Below, piece by piece: positions 56,401-62,413 of a stretch of 62,413 nucleotides of DNA (the stretch's first letter is position 1; the number at the start of each line of letters is the position of its first letter). The notes beneath the pieces are model-generated. The model had not been told where the DNA came from, made no database searches, and was given only the letters and a program-made list of their open reading frames with translations. Location of the stretch: NCBI GenBank assembly GCA_016124845.1, contig WGMW01000011.1, positions 1-62,413 on the forward strand, written 5' to 3'. Origin of the DNA: Flavobacteriales bacterium. Its GTDB lineage: Bacteria > Bacteroidota > Bacteroidia > UBA10329. The position numbers were made by a program, and so were the translations under genes.

Positions 56401-57085
56401 CGACACGGTTACGCTGGGTGCTACGGGCGGTGAGAATTACATGTGGAGCAATGGCGAGACCACTCCGTCCATCACATTTGTTGCAACCGAGAATGCCACT
56501 TATTCTGTAGAAGTGACCAATACCGGTTGCGATCAAGTGGCTACGGCCGGGGCTTCCATTGTGGTTCAGCAATATCCAATGGCCGGATTCACCGTTGGAG
56601 ATACCGATCTTGGAAAACCGGTTGAGTTCACCGATACCTCGTTGGTTCCACCGCTGTACAGTTGGAGCTGGCAGTTCGGTGATGGTCAAACATCCAGCGA
56701 TCAGAGTCCGAACCATGATTATGAGGCACCAGGTCAATATACCGTATCGTTGATCGTAAGCACTTCTGCTGGTTGTATGGATACAGCTTCGCAAGCAATC
56801 GATGTGGAAGAGTTCTTCACCATTACCAATGTTCTTACACCGAACGGTGATGATATCAACGACTACATCTGGATCACCAGTAGTTTGGCCAAGCAGATCG
56901 ATGCCAAGGTTTACAACAGATGGGGCTTCTCGGTATGGGAAGCTGTGGGAACAGACCTGCGATTTACAGGAAAAACAAGCGAGGGCGTTGACCTTGAGGC
57001 CGGTACCTACTACTACACCATTGTATTGGATTATGATGATGCTGGTGTAAGGGAAATGACCGGTTACATTACGCTGATCAGGTAA
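44453..57085 (+). CDS. Giant T9SS type B adhesin with tandem Ig-like domains
   Basis: A 4210-residue surface protein, started at 44453 ([20 protein letters not shown], signal ending SYA-EG); the upstream in-frame ATGs precede a charged stretch. Order: unique N-terminal region (28-500), an SdrD-B-like module (505-590), an Ig-like module, a Ca-binding-like [14 protein letters not shown] loop, one SprB repeat, nine cadherin/Ig-like domains (805-1695), seven SprB repeats (1697-2228), 25 Ig-like domains of about 72 residues (2228-4038), a PKD domain with [10 protein letters not shown], and the gliding-motility-associated C-terminus ([33 protein letters not shown]). It lacks an enzymatic domain. 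It resembles SprB-type mobile adhesins and may mediate gliding or attachment. Confidence 0.92.
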   Translation: MNNRSYPLALLTGLFCFFMLGSNLSYAEGTKQTTATSSDYTHLLVNVDEYNNFGRYDGNVDQRLFIHFEDPENEVVYFGFSNFKSETHWPNTGGNRTGYFRIKDPSGNVVWPTAGDPAGQLNNAAISTWQQAVNGPNQIVGSGGYNAYTFNPDGLPAGDYYIEFSASQSSYSSQQLIIPYYDITVATEGGTPTAIDGRVFSYNWAFMCPSIDYPNDYFDRDFTGTLYIYSDDGFVSLIDFSQAGFQGAAFNIAFNSSGTSATGVFEVDRASVESANVTFAEYRVFLNNPDETSYPNGSFGEFVTNADFPKLYGCPDDNLWFFRLAATKAGRVEVLIDSDANGQYDPGSADVLLTTDIVPFPGETPPYDRDIPWDGLDGLGNPIPTNTNLSVQYSYSQGYYHLPVYDVEHLRTGMQVQAVRPATPQPYDPKFFYDDQAITETLPGGQPALELNGCTPPCHYWDAYDYGNVNTINTFWYAYRSATNVTIPFETPPPTCAGCPFVPFEIIGSVFLDTDANGTMDGSDYGFAGVTVNVYNDANNNGTYESGTDPLIDTDVTDSLGNYSLIGQIATDHLIVIDQTTLPSNSTMTTNDLYSVQFSSLYDASCDSMFGFVTYPIAVTDYDTIQDTSIPIVVCVQNNDSDPLGGGLTTSIVTAPVNGGTAVLQGDCIQYTAIPNYIGVDSLLYQVCTPEGLCDSAWVIIQIGDICGDGIDNDGDGIIDNYSPQIVVTASGTDPYCVGFSDGTLTSSATGGRPPYSITWIENSLPFASTADVNGLGAGTYIVSYEDANGCKESQTVTLTEDNCPPIANNDFNNTLVDVPVSGNVVTNDIDLNGDNLIVNTTPVSGPSHGSVTLNANGTYTYTPNSGYEGEDEFVYRVCDDGTPSLCDQATVYIEVIPITSGNEPPIANADVAQTMQDVPVTGNVLVNDGDPDGNNIILNTTPITGPTNGTVTLNPDGSFTYTPNSGFTGTDTYIYSICDDATPSLCDTAVVTINVLPDSGPGNDPPFAGDDGALTPQDVPVSGNLLTNDFDPNGDNIIINTTQVSGSSNGTVTISSNGDYTYTPNSGFIGADQFVYQICDDGTPSLCATATCYITVYPDNNPPIATDDINSTLVGVPVSGNVSTNDTDPDGDDLTVNTTLVTNPSNGSVTINPDGSYTYTPNSGFSGEDTFEYVTCDNGIPSLCDTAQVSIQVVPITTGNEPPVAQDDAAQTQVDVPVSGNVLINDDDPDGNNIILNTTPVTGPSHGTVTLNPDGTFTYTPDPGYVGTDVFTYSICDDATPSLCDEAQVTIVVVPNYNGPDNDPPFAGDDAALTPQEVPVSGDLLANDFDPNGDNITINTTPVSGPSHGTVVINPNGTYTYTPNPGYTGPDQYVYEICDDGTPSLCAQATCYITVYPDNNPPTAVNDFNNTLVDTPVSGNVATNDSDPDGDNLTVNTTLVSGPSNGTVTMNPDGSYTYTPNPGYVGEDTFTYEICDDGIPSLCDQATVTISVIPVTNDNDPPVANPDAYVTQVGVPVGGNITANDDDPDGDNIMLNTTPLTGPSHGTVTVNANGNIVYTPNPGYVGQDSFTYQICDDGTPVLCNQTTVTITVLPDYNGPDNDPPFAGDDAALTPMNVPVSGDHLVNDFDPNGDNIIINTTPVSGPSHGTVVINPNGTYTYTPASGYVGPDQFVYQICDDGTPSLCAQATCYITVFPGPGISYTTTEPLCNGNANGSINITVTNATPPLTYSWSNGATTEDLNNVAAGTYVVTVTDAQGSVLQQTIQLTQPDVLGTTVDVQDETIVNGCNGSATANPTGGTGPYTYLWSDGQTTQTATGLCAGIYTVTITDANGCTVTTSRVINPPSCDLDVNVTGQPVGCNGGTNGSVLATPITQQNNTPFTYAWSNGATTQQITAVAAGPYSVTVTDAIGCTASGSFTVTEPPLLGVTTSVVDEQTFNGCDGSATATATGGTSPFLYEWSDGQLGQTASNLCPGNYTVTITDANGCTSSRTITVNALSCGGFAVSVNTYNLSCFNASDGAAVAVVSGGTAPFTYFWPTGGSSADSLANLGAGTFTVQVTDSVNCQQTASGVVTQPAVLQAATAVDPVTCHGLANGAIELTVTGGTTPYSYSWSNGATTEDINNLGPGTYGVSILDAHGCTANSSGSVTEPDTLGASSVDTDVTCFGGSDGAIDLTATGGLPPYNYSWSNGQTTQDVSNLSAGAYSVTFADQNGCVFVYSTTIDQASQFNPTITADGPTTFCNGDSVVLTATAGDNYLWSTGATTQSITVFASGVYTVHVVTAEGCSGDSGPVQVTVNSNPTPTINPIGPTTFCQGGSVTLTTGSYATYEWSTGATTQSISVSTSGTYTVTVTDGNGCSAASASVTVTVNPLPTPTIDADGPLTFCQGDNVVLTASSASAWQWSNGANTQQVTVTTAGTYTVTVTDANSCVGTSDPVTVQVNSNPTPTVTPDGPTTFCDGDSVVLTSSVADSYAWSTGATTQSITVYSSGTYTVTVTDANSCSGASAPVTVTVNSNPTPTITANNDLEFCDGDSVVLTSSLASSYLWSTGATTRSITVFATGDYYVTATLGTGCAGTSDTVSVTAFPNPTPTVTANGPTTFCQGGSVDLTSTPGASYLWNTGATGQTITVTTTGQRWVTVTSINGCSGVSDTVDVVVNPNPTPTITPDGPLEFCDGDSVTLTASAAASYLWSNGATTQSTVVYASGTYSVTVTDANGCSGTSGSVTVNVNQLPFSFIFATGPTTFCEGDSVDLVARQSAGYLWNTGDTTRIITVNTSGTYSVTVFDANGCQSESNEITVTVNPNPTPTVSANGPLAFCDGESVILTLSGSGTYTWNTGEITRNISVGETGSYWGTVVDNNGCEGQSDTVDVTVWDLPQPEVTTIGTPSFCAGDTIWLTTTEPFESYLWTNTGDTTQTTYAVQTGFYTVLVTDTNGCQGLSPEDLITVNVNPTPTTTPDGTVEICQGDTITITSVMAESYLWTTGDTTQAIQIWQAGTYNVSATDQNGCTGTSADVIVIVNQLPTPTIVPDGDLDFCLGGTVGLSTQNYETYSWSNGANSQAILVNQSGTYTVTVTDSTGCAAAAASIDVTVHQPPTVNINVTGPHQFCFGDSAVLTATPGYNGYLWSNGATTQSITVYTSGSFNVTVTDEYGCEGTSPLTTIEVYSLPNIDIIANGPTEFCQGDSVVLTATGGMNYHWSNGASGPSIVVYTAGSYYVTGSNQFGCQDVSASVSVLVNQPPTVFVFPDGPTEFCQGGSVDLVASGADSYLWSTNETGPIITVTQSGLYHVTGTDANGCSTQSGNVQVTEYPEPVPTITASGPTEFCDGDSVVLTASTANSYSWSTGETTQSITVFVAGSYQVTVVDANGCTGTSARVTVDVWSNPTPTITPDGPTEFCDGDSVTLAAPTGFEEYLWSTGDTTETIVVMVGGTYNVAVTDEGGCSGVSPDVTVTVYANPVPVISASDTVVCDGQIVTLTSTQAVGYEWNTTANTQQITVTTSGIYSVEVTDGNGCMGTDSIEITVNPTPTPVPVITPDGPTTFCDGDSVTLMVDTWNSYMWTPTGDTTQNITVGESGTYIVTVTNEYGCDAAAAGVTVTVNPLPTPTIQSTGDGMLCAGESITLSTGLFNSYEWSTGDTTQAIDVDTTGLYNVTVTNSFGCEGTSEDFEVTQHPLPEISIDADGPTTICAGSEVTLTAVGNGPYLWSTGDTTQTITVSDEGVYFVQATDTVTGCSGVSDDVVVSYFPDFVPEITADGPTAFCDGGQVVLTATEGLSYTWSTADTTQSITVSTSGVYQVTVVDTNGCSGTATRTITVLPTPQTQIIPDSQFPYCDGDVVTLTATGVPFVDDFEWNTGETSQTIQVTQSGVYTVTVTNPLGCSSSASLPIGFLPLPPANINVDGGSSICEGDQVTLTASGLPFGNDYMWSNGENTQSITVSEAGTYTVTVTSVTGCSNTSEPVTIDVVPGPTADVSVLPDTAVCVGDTVTLGATGGENYMWSNGETTPSITFVATENATYSVEVTNTGCDQVATAGASIVVQQYPMAGFTVGDTDLGKPVEFTDTSLVPPLYSWSWQFGDGQTSSDQSPNHDYEAPGQYTVSLIVSTSAGCMDTASQAIDVEEFFTITNVLTPNGDDINDYIWITSSLAKQIDAKVYNRWGFSVWEAVGTDLRFTGKTSEGVDLEAGTYYYTIVLDYDDAGVREMTGYITLIR
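46865..49540 (+). repeat. Nine Ig-like domains in an ABCABCABC higher-order repeat
   Basis: Nine domains of about 99 codons start with a PP[IFVT]A-type turn and end in CDDGTPSLC. They fall into three types: A ([13 protein letters not shown]), B (AQT...[11 protein letters not shown]) and C ([11 protein letters not shown]...DFDPNGDN). Starts of the A types at 46865, 47759 and 48656 are 894 and 897 bp apart. The last unit ends at ITVFPGPG. Confidence 0.9.
51137..56568 (+). repeat. Twenty-five tandem Ig-like domains with paired cysteines
   Basis: Each domain of about 72 codons starts [19 protein letters not shown] or a variant and ends [20 protein letters not shown] or a variant. One Cys follows the first strand and one precedes the last, probably a disulfide per domain. 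Two or three divergent copies ([27 protein letters not shown]) mark older units. Nucleotide identity between units is moderate, so they are not recent copies. Confidence 0.9.
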
Positions 57086-57105
57086 TTGTAAAAAGCGTTT
57101 GAATT

Positions 57106-57141
57106 GAACGGGGCGGCCAATCGGTCGCCCCGTTCTGTTTT
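57106..57141 (+). terminator. Rho-independent terminator after the giant adhesin
   Basis: GAACGGGGCG and CGCCCCGTTC form a 10-bp GC-rich stem with a 10-nt loop, followed by TGTTTT. Confidence 0.9.
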
Positions 57142-57183
57142 ACGTCAGTTGTCGAAATTAACGTAGTGTTCATCGAACCAATA

Positions 57184-57212
57184 TTGGCGTTTGACGTATT
57201 TGTGTACCTTCG
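57184..57212 (+). promoter_or_regulatory. Putative promoter of the second giant adhesin
   Basis: TTG at 57184-57186 and TACCTTCG at 57205-57212 are 18 bp apart and match the Bacteroidota promoter pattern with a TTCG end, as at rplM. A leader of about 145 nt would precede the ATG at 57361. The rest of the 275-bp gap holds the terminator at 57106-57141 and nothing else recognisable. Confidence 0.45.
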
Positions 57213-57360
57213 TAGGCTGTCCGAAGTGGCCTGTTTTGAACATGTTATCAACACAAGAAAGTATGTCGTTCATCGAAACAGTATCAACTGTTCGTGATTT
57301 TGTGCGTAGCACCGACCACTTCGGAACAACCCCCTTTCAAGAATTGAAATTCATCTTTAT

Positions 57361-60300
57361 ATGAGAAAGCAATACTTCCCTACCGTATTGAAGTCTATCC
57401 TGTTTGTTGCCATCATGGCAATGCAGTCGTTTTCAGCTTCCGCCACTTGTAATGCCCACATCGATAATTTGGTGATCCATGACCTTGGGAACAACAGTAA
57501 CACCACCATTGTGGATGGGGCCACCTATTCTCTCGGCAGTCTGCCTACCAACTGGAATGTGGAAGCCATTGTTTCGGGTACGACCATAGGCAGCGTCAAG
57601 TTTACGTGGTCTGGAGACTACTCTTCAACGAACACGGAGAACGCATATCCCTATAGATCGCCATCAGATGCAGGAGCCCTCAATTTCGGAGCAGGTTCTT
57701 ACACGCTTACCGTAAAGGTCTATTATGAAGGTGGTTGTGGAGGTTCGCTTTGCGATGAGACGACCATCCATTTTACTATTTCGGGTTGTGATAATGTGAC
57801 CGATCCAGGAGAGATCGGCTATGCTCAGAGCGAGTGCAGCTCATTCGATCCGACCGAGATTGTGAGTGTTCATGACCCTTCAGGAGGTTCTGGCAACTTG
57901 GAGTTTGTCTGGTTGAAGTCTTACGATGGCGGCAGCACATACAGCGTCATTACAGGTGCCAATGGTTTGACCTACGATCCCGGGGTCATCACACAGACCA
58001 CGTGGTTCAGAAGATGCTCTCGCAGAGCTGGATGTACTTCTTATGTGGGAGAGAGCAACTGGGTGAAAATGGCTATCGATCCGCAGGCTTGTTTCGTTCC
58101 GATCCAAGGCGAACTCTGCTTCAACGGCAATGATGAGACGATCGTCAATGCCCAGTCAAGGTGGGTTTCGCAATGGTCAACCGATATCGATGCTGGAACA
58201 TTGACGGTTCGTACCACTCTTGCTAAAACATTCGTTGACAACACCTATGGAACCAACGCGGTTCAGTGGCCGGGCAATGGCCATTCTTTCAGTCAATTGG
58301 TAGGATCCGATAAACTGCAGATCGCGCTTTATGATAACAATGACAACAAAAAGATGGAGTTCAAAATGGACTACATCACCAGCACCAATTCGGCTCCTTC
58401 GGGATATAAGACCTTGGGCGTGACCGGAGGGGATGGAGGCATGCTTACAGGTAATGCCTCTGATGTGGTTGGCGTGAAAACCTCACTTTCTGAGAACTTC
58501 AACACGTACGGTTATGTGCTCACCACCAATTCACCAGCCACAGACAATGATTATACTCCAAACCCATCCTATCCAAATTGGGACTTTGACGTTTGGTATG
58601 AGGCCACGGTCAAATTGGATGTGTTCGGTTCAGCCGGATTCGGTTACCCTGACATCACAGCGGTTCATGCCTCACCAAGTAAAACGGGACATAACTCGGA
58701 AGATGTAACTCCGGTTCCGTGTGACAATTGTGCAGGTGTGACCATCAGCGTAAATGCATCAGCAACAGACGTAAGCTGCAATGCCGATACCATTGGCCAA
58801 TGCCAAGCGGTAGATTACCAGAATGGTTCACACGCCATTTGGATCAATACACTTCCAAATACGGGGCAGTATTTCCGGTTTGAGAACGGTTCGGGCAGTT
58901 TGGTGGAGTATCCTGATGGAACCGCTCACATCACAGGCATCATCTACAATACCGTGGAGACCAACAAGCGTTGGCAAGTAGATGTCTATCTGAACGATAA
59001 GATGAACTGGACCCAATGGCAAGCTGCCGGAGGTTCATGGAAGGGAACAGCTTCTATCGTTGGAAACAACTATCTGGATTGGGCTTACTACGAGATGGAT
59101 GCATCCCAGAGCAAGTTGATCGGTCTTGATTATTATGCGGGCAAGGTTTTGAACCTACAGCGCATGGCCGCAGCTCCTCAATTCCGTGTTCAGGTTGGAA
59201 CAGCAGCCAACGACAAGAATGGTAACTATGGTCTTTCGCTTTGGTACGATTACTCCGGTTCATTCTGCTCTTCAGGTCATGGAGATTTCAATTTCGACCT
59301 TCAGAACTGTTCGTCACAAGGTTGTGATGGAACTGCCACGGCTGTTGCCTCTGGCGGAACGGCACCTTATACGTATTCATGGGACAATGGTGGCTCATCT
59401 TCAACGCTTGATGGCCTTTGCGCTGGACAGTACTGCGTAACAGTTACTGATGCCAACGGTTGTACTTCAGACGCGGTTTGCGTAACCGTTGGTCAGCAAG
59501 GCCCTTGCTGCGATAACGTGACAGATGCTGGTCAGATCGGTGTGGATCAGAGCAACTGTGGCGAATTCGATGTGGCGGAACTGACAAACATCTCTGCGCC
59601 TTCTGGCGGAACAGGTGATCTTGAAATTGTATGGATCACGCGTCCGGGAACTTCTGGTACTTGGCAGATGATAGCCGGTGCCAGTGGATTGAGTTACGAT
59701 CCAGGAGTTGTTTCAGTGACCACGCAGTTCAGAAGATGCGCAAGACGTGCTGGATGTACAGATTACGTGGGCGAAAGCAACATCATCACCATTACCATCA
59801 ACCCATCTTTTACACTTGATTGCAACTCTTCGGATGCATCTGCTTGGGAAGCAAGCGATGGTACTGTTGGCGTTATTGTGAATGGCGGAACAGGTCCATT
59901 TACTTATCTGTGGAACACAGGCGCGACCACCGCGTCCATTTCTAATGTTCCTGCGGGCGTTTACTCGGTAACTGTTACCGATGCAAACGGTTGCGAGCAA
60001 TGGACAGAATGCTGCGTGAAGCAACCGCCTGTTCCTACCGTTTGTATCGGTTTCCGAACTCAGACGCAAGGTGGTTGGGGAGCAGTTCCGCACGGTGGTA
60101 ATCCAGGAACGTATCTACACGACAACTTCAGTACTGCTTTCCCATCGGGAATTGAGATCGGTTGCAACAACAAATTCAGATTCACATCGGCTCAGGCCAT
60201 TACCGATTTCCTTCCTTGCGGAGGAACAGCCACGTCTCTGCCATCGGGGATAGCAACTGACCCAGCTTGCCCTGGAAACGTATTGGCAGGTCAGGTTCTT

Positions 60301-62413
60301 GCCGCTACCATCAGCGTTGGGTTCGACAACGCCATTCCTTCATACTCAACATCTACCGTTCCTCTCGAAAATCTTATTGTCCGTTATGGAACCTTCCAAG
60401 GCTGGACCGTTGGCGATCTTTTGGCCGAGGCCAATCGCAAGTTGGGCGGATGTTCTTCAAGCTATTCGTATAGTCAATTGAATGATGCGGTAACTGCGGT
60501 CAATGAGAATTACGATGATGGAAACGTGACAGGCAACTACTTGGATTGCTGCACGCTAACGGCATCTGCCACTTCTACAGACGTAACGTGCGATACGGCC
60601 ACGTCTCATGTGTGTGAAGTAATTCCTTACGAAAATGGATCGCATGCCGTTTGGTTCAATTCGCTCAGTACGGGTTCTGCCTACTACAAATTTGTGGATG
60701 GCCATGGAACATTGGTCGAGTATCCGGACGGAACAGCTCATTATTCTGGAACGGTTTACAACACTTCGGACAACAATAAGAAGTGGTTGGTTGACATCAA
60801 CCTTGAGAACAAAAAGAATTGGACCCAATGGTCTGCAACGGGAGGACAATGGAAAGGAACGGCCTCCATTGTTGGCAGTAACTACCTCAACTGGTCGTAC
60901 TACGAGTTTGCTGCTGGTAGCAAAATGGTGGGGCTTGGCGATTGGGCAGGCAAGGAACTGACCATCACACAGAATTCGAATGCCCCGCAATACGCGGTTC
61001 AGGTTGGCGTTGCCGCCAACGATAAGAATGGAAACTACGGCCTTTCCGCTTGGTTCAACTTTGTCGGTTCGGGCGAGAGCGGCCATGGCGATTTCAACTT
61101 CGATATTCAGAACTGCACCGATGGTTCATGCAATGGAACGGCTACTGCCTCAGCAGCTGGCGGCTCTGCTCCGTACACCTATCTGTGGGACAATGGGGCT
61201 ACAACGGCCTCTTTGAGCGGATTGTGCGCGGGACAGTACTGCGTAACAGTCGTTGATGCTACAGGTTGCAAGGCCGATGCCTGCGTTACCGTTGGCGATC
61301 GTCCTGCATGTTGCAATGCCAACGAACCTGGACAGATCGAGGGCAGTCAGGAAAGTTGTGGGGCATTCGACCCTGAAACATTCCAAAGTCTAAACCCTGC
61401 ATCAGGAGGCTTGGGAGACCTGGAATACCAATGGTACTCGAAGACTACGGAAACGTCTTGGATTCCAATTCAAGGAGCCACGGGCGAAACGTACGATGCA
61501 CCCTATACTTCGGAGACAACCCAGTTTAAGCGATGCGCGCGAAGAAGTGGATGTCCAGAGTTCAACGTTTGTTCGAATGTGCTGGAGATCACTATTCACC
61601 CGAACAATATTGTTGCTACCTGTAGCTCAACACCTGCTGGTTGCAATGGTGTGGCAAGTGGAAGCGTTTCGGTCTATGTTCAGGGTGGAACTTCGCCATA
61701 CGCTTATATATGGAGCAATGGTGCTACATCAACCTCACTTAATGGTTTGGCTGCGGGAACCTACAGCGTGACCGTTACGGATGCCAATGGATGTTCAACT
61801 TCATGCCAGGCCGCGGTTTCAGAGCCAGCCTCAATATCGGTTACTTGCACCAAAGTTGATGGTACCTGTTCGAACAATAACGAAGGTTCTGTATCTGCTT
61901 CGGTTTCTGGAGGAACAGCACCGTTCACCTATTCATGGAGCAACGGTTCAACCGCGTCAAGCATTTCTGGCCTTGCGGGCGGAACGTATTCGGTGACCGT
62001 TACCGATGCGAACGGATGTTCAGCTACATGCAGTAAATCCGTATCCATCACCCCATGCTGCAACGTGACCAACGGAGGTCAGATCGCAGGAGGCGGTTCA
62101 CATTGCGGACCGTTCGATCCGGACCCGATCACATCGGCCTCATTGCCAACAGGCGGCTTGGGCGATCTTGAGTACGTATGGCTGTGGAATACCGAGGACG
62201 TGCCGAACTACGGCAACAACGGTTGGGTGATGATCCCGAACAGCAACTCACCTACTTATGATCCAGGCATGCTGACAGAGAGCCGATGCTTCCTGCGTTG
62301 CGCAAGAAGAAGCGGATGTGCCACGTATGTGGGAGAGAGCAACAGGATCTGCTTCACCATCAATCCAGAGCCTACTGCCAATTGCAGCAAGGTGGATGGA
62401 ACCTGTGCCAATG
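57361..62413 (+). CDS. Giant secreted multidomain protein, 3' end outside window
   Basis: An open frame of 1684 codons from ATG 57361 to the window edge with no stop. Signal peptide MRKQYFPTVLKSILFVAIMA to SASA. Order: a malectin-like start domain (NLVIHDLGNNSN... to about residue 140); RRxGC module 1 (CDNVTDPGEIGYAQ, FRRCSRRAGCTSYVGESN); a region with VRTTLAKTFVDNTYG; duplicated domain copy 1 (58771-59310, ending GHGDFNFDLQNC); an SprB repeat; RRxGC module 2; an SprB-like module; a GGWGAVPHGGNPGTYLHDNF domain of about 170 residues (60031-60560) ending NYLDCC; duplicated domain copy 2 (60562-61120); SprB; RRxGC module 3; two SprB; RRxGC module 4. A T9SS C-terminus is expected beyond the window. 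Ligand unknown. Confidence 0.88.
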   Translation, partial: MRKQYFPTVLKSILFVAIMAMQSFSASATCNAHIDNLVIHDLGNNSNTTIVDGATYSLGSLPTNWNVEAIVSGTTIGSVKFTWSGDYSSTNTENAYPYRSPSDAGALNFGAGSYTLTVKVYYEGGCGGSLCDETTIHFTISGCDNVTDPGEIGYAQSECSSFDPTEIVSVHDPSGGSGNLEFVWLKSYDGGSTYSVITGANGLTYDPGVITQTTWFRRCSRRAGCTSYVGESNWVKMAIDPQACFVPIQGELCFNGNDETIVNAQSRWVSQWSTDIDAGTLTVRTTLAKTFVDNTYGTNAVQWPGNGHSFSQLVGSDKLQIALYDNNDNKKMEFKMDYITSTNSAPSGYKTLGVTGGDGGMLTGNASDVVGVKTSLSENFNTYGYVLTTNSPATDNDYTPNPSYPNWDFDVWYEATVKLDVFGSAGFGYPDITAVHASPSKTGHNSEDVTPVPCDNCAGVTISVNASATDVSCNADTIGQCQAVDYQNGSHAIWINTLPNTGQYFRFENGSGSLVEYPDGTAHITGIIYNTVETNKRWQVDVYLNDKMNWTQWQAAGGSWKGTASIVGNNYLDWAYYEMDASQSKLIGLDYYAGKVLNLQRMAAAPQFRVQVGTAANDKNGNYGLSLWYDYSGSFCSSGHGDFNFDLQNCSSQGCDGTATAVASGGTAPYTYSWDNGGSSSTLDGLCAGQYCVTVTDANGCTSDAVCVTVGQQGPCCDNVTDAGQIGVDQSNCGEFDVAELTNISAPSGGTGDLEIVWITRPGTSGTWQMIAGASGLSYDPGVVSVTTQFRRCARRAGCTDYVGESNIITITINPSFTLDCNSSDASAWEASDGTVGVIVNGGTGPFTYLWNTGATTASISNVPAGVYSVTVTDANGCEQWTECCVKQPPVPTVCIGFRTQTQGGWGAVPHGGNPGTYLHDNFSTAFPSGIEIGCNNKFRFTSAQAITDFLPCGGTATSLPSGIATDPACPGNVLAGQVLAATISVGFDNAIPSYSTSTVPLENLIVRYGTFQGWTVGDLLAEANRKLGGCSSSYSYSQLNDAVTAVNENYDDGNVTGNYLDCCTLTASATSTDVTCDTATSHVCEVIPYENGSHAVWFNSLSTGSAYYKFVDGHGTLVEYPDGTAHYSGTVYNTSDNNKKWLVDINLENKKNWTQWSATGGQWKGTASIVGSNYLNWSYYEFAAGSKMVGLGDWAGKELTITQNSNAPQYAVQVGVAANDKNGNYGLSAWFNFVGSGESGHGDFNFDIQNCTDGSCNGTATASAAGGSAPYTYLWDNGATTASLSGLCAGQYCVTVVDATGCKADACVTVGDRPACCNANEPGQIEGSQESCGAFDPETFQSLNPASGGLGDLEYQWYSKTTETSWIPIQGATGETYDAPYTSETTQFKRCARRSGCPEFNVCSNVLEITIHPNNIVATCSSTPAGCNGVASGSVSVYVQGGTSPYAYIWSNGATSTSLNGLAAGTYSVTVTDANGCSTSCQAAVSEPASISVTCTKVDGTCSNNNEGSVSASVSGGTAPFTYSWSNGSTASSISGLAGGTYSVTVTDANGCSATCSKSVSITPCCNVTNGGQIAGGGSHCGPFDPDPITSASLPTGGLGDLEYVWLWNTEDVPNYGNNGWVMIPNSNSPTYDPGMLTESRCFLRCARRSGCATYVGESNRICFTINPEPTANCSKVDGTCAN

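Noticed and set aside
46865-56568. Possible recombination cassette or CRISPR-like array
   Set aside because: The repeats are protein domains in one intact reading frame with moderate nucleotide identity.
1-62413. tRNA, rRNA or riboswitch genes
   Set aside because: I saw no cloverleaf-like arms, conserved rRNA stretches or recognisable riboswitch cores by eye; a covariance-model scan would be decisive.

Overview
The window is a chromosomal segment of a Bacteroidota bacterium, most likely Flavobacteriia or a close marine relative. The evidence is C-terminal type IX secretion (T9SS) sorting domains, SprB-type repeats and gliding-motility-associated C-termini on very large secreted proteins, a GldN-like lipoprotein, starts without Shine-Dalgarno sequences (several GTG, one TTG), and promoter-like TTG / TAnnTTYG pairs. 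The species cannot be named from the sequence alone.

Layout. 1-5373: a low-GC segment with a degraded secreted-protein remnant, a seven-fold propeller protein and an M64-type peptidase, ending directly on the orphan last 62 codons of kbl. 5478-9429: a core block rplM-rpsI-rpsB-tsf / pyrH / frr, followed by recJ and an unidentified membrane protein. 12145-15324: dnaG, with a PIN-toxin/HTH-antitoxin pair placed at its 3' end and a second, diverged copy of the dnaG tail beyond the pair. 15597-21476: an OmpA-like protein, a 42-bp tandem repeat, and a leuS gene carrying an in-frame DUF559 nuclease-like insertion bounded by GC-rich hairpin elements. 21537-27757: assorted membrane proteins, lipoproteins and enzymes. 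27864-36781: a compact minus-strand operon of nine genes in which two parallel beta-helix proteins and three other c-type cytochromes are combined with a short-chain dehydrogenase, a retinol-saturase-like flavoprotein and an embedded ParE-type toxin-antitoxin pair. 36860-40114: a T9SS type B protein. 40267-44216: fadI and fadJ for beta-oxidation, with a 23S-IVP-like four-helix-bundle gene between them. 44453-62413: two giant T9SS adhesins, one complete (4210 aa) and one cut by the window end.

How the parts work together. The ribosomal, elongation-factor, UMP-kinase and recycling-factor genes form the usual translation block. FadI and FadJ supply the last three steps of fatty-acid beta-oxidation, and a palindrome at the fadI promoter is a candidate control site. 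The redox operon looks like a periplasmic or surface electron-transfer and oxidation unit whose substrate is unknown. The secreted proteins all depend on the T9SS, which is not encoded here apart from one GldN-like paralogue.

The observations most worth following are the DUF559 insertion inside leuS, the dnaG-tail duplication around the toxin-antitoxin pair, the beta-helix/cytochrome operon, the kbl remnant, and the ABCABCABC higher-order repeat of the 4210-aa adhesin. Short hairpin elements of several families recur throughout; they enter reading frames and in two cases supply the stop codon.
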